Of a stretch of DNA of 28,714 nt, positions 28,241-28,714 are shown in pieces (positions within the stretch are counted from its first letter, which is position 1; every line of letters begins with the position of its first letter). A program made the translations under genes and the position numbers. Under the pieces are notes generated by a model that saw only the letters and a list, made by a program, of their open reading frames with translations, searched no databases and was not told where the DNA came from. This DNA is from a virus. The stretch spans positions 1-28,714 of the IMG/VR virus record IMGVR_UViG_3300036390_000006; one strand, written 5' to 3'.

Positions 28241-28714
28241 TCACGGCGGTCCCCGCCCCTCGGCGAGGCCCGCAACCTCCGCCATCCGCGCCGCCACCGC
28301 CTCTTCCAGCCGCTCTGCCACCTCAGCCGCCACCCGAGCTGCAATCAGCGCCTCGACCTCACCGCGCAGCGCCTCCGGATCGCGCGCCTCCAGCGCCCGG
28401 TCCTCGGCGTCCAGGCGGTCGCGCTCCAGCTGGCGCAACAGCGCATCGATCTTTTCCAGCGTGCGCACGATCAGCGCAATCGCATCGGTCGCCGCCTTGA
28501 TGTCGGCGCGTGCCTGCTTGGCCAGCGCCTCGTCGGCCCCGTCGAGCACCGCCTCGGCGCCCGCCCGCAAGCGGCGAAAGAGGTCGAACTGGGCGCGCAT
28601 CTCGGTGGTGAATTCGTTGAGCAGTAAATCCAGCTCGCCCGCGCCCGCCGCCTTCACCTCGATGACATCTGGCAGCGCCTCGTCCATCTCCCCCCGTCGA
28701 TCCTCGTCCAGCAT
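28241..28714 (-). CDS. GTA g1-like small terminase-type packaging protein
   Basis: A 157-aa acidic protein starting with ATG at the last three bases of the window, so an earlier start beyond the edge cannot be excluded. It is almost entirely helical: LDLLLNEFTTEMRAQFDLFR, then ADIKAATDAIALIVRTLEKI DALLRQLERDRL, and an Ala/Glu-rich coiled coil at the C-terminus. RcGTA g1, at the head of the cluster and upstream of g2, is of this kind and acts as the small terminase subunit. The identification rests on place and helical character more than on a sharp motif. The GTA promoter should be further right. Confidence 0.72.
   Translation of the reverse strand: MLDEDRRGEMDEALPDVIEVKAAGAGELDLLLNEFTTEMRAQFDLFRRLRAGAEAVLDGADEALAKQARADIKAATDAIALIVRTLEKIDALLRQLERDRLDAEDRALEARDPEALRGEVEALIAARVAAEVAERLEEAVAARMAEVAGLAEGRGPP

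Overview
The window looks like chromosomal DNA of a GC-rich alphaproteobacterium, most likely a member of the Rhizobiaceae. The host genes show very strong G/C at third codon positions. The gene families (RcGTA-type structural genes, DUF6107-like protein, GH19 endolysin, HXXEE protein) and the dispersed palindromic repeats fit that group. I could not run a taxonomic search.

The backbone is a gene transfer agent (GTA) structural cluster of the Rhodobacter capsulatus RcGTA type, on the minus strand and read right to left. It holds g1-like packaging protein (28.7-28.2 kb), large terminase g2 (27.9-26.5 kb plus a 3' piece at 16.4-16.3 kb), portal g3 (12.9-11.7 kb), small membrane protein (9.6-9.3 kb), prohead protease g4 and capsid g5 (9.1-7.2 kb), g6, g7, a 64-codon extra gene and g8 (6.7-5.2 kb), major tail protein g9 (3.4-3.0 kb), g10, g10.1, tape measure g11 (2.97-1.7 kb), g12 and hub g13 (1.5 kb to base 1). 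The baseplate and fibre genes should lie beyond the left edge. The cluster is opened at several gene boundaries by passengers: an MFS transporter, a 56-aa membrane peptide, an HXXEE protein plus a PAP2 phosphatase, and a block with a TetR/hydrolase pair, a Dabb protein, a GH19 endolysin and a 41-aa peptide. Three families of palindromic repeats fill many of the junctions.

The main discovery is an integrative element of about 10.15 kb (about 16,414-26,568) inserted inside the GTA large terminase gene. Both junctions carry TCACACAT. Joining the terminase halves across this 8-bp core restores one continuous 497-codon frame. The insertion removes the last 39 to 41 codons, which hold the conserved Asp motif of the terminase nuclease. 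The GTA should therefore be unable to cut DNA normally unless the element excises.

The element's left arm (minus strand) has a tyrosine recombinase, an excisionase-like HTH protein and an unknown protein. The centre has two divergent Arc-type ribbon-helix-helix proteins sharing three TATCCA-n-TGGATA operators, and three further plus-strand genes. The right arm (minus strand) has a short gene starting in the attachment core, a replication-type HTH protein with iteron-like repeats inside its gene, a four-cysteine protein, an HTH protein, an HK97-fold capsid, three small genes (one with an in-frame amber codon), a 538-aa tape measure, a proteasome-like Ntn-hydrolase candidate and a winged-helix protein. 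No terminase, portal, protease, connector or lysis gene is visible in the element. It is either a decayed prophage or a capsid-encoding satellite that borrows functions from a helper, conceivably the GTA it interrupts. That last idea is inference.
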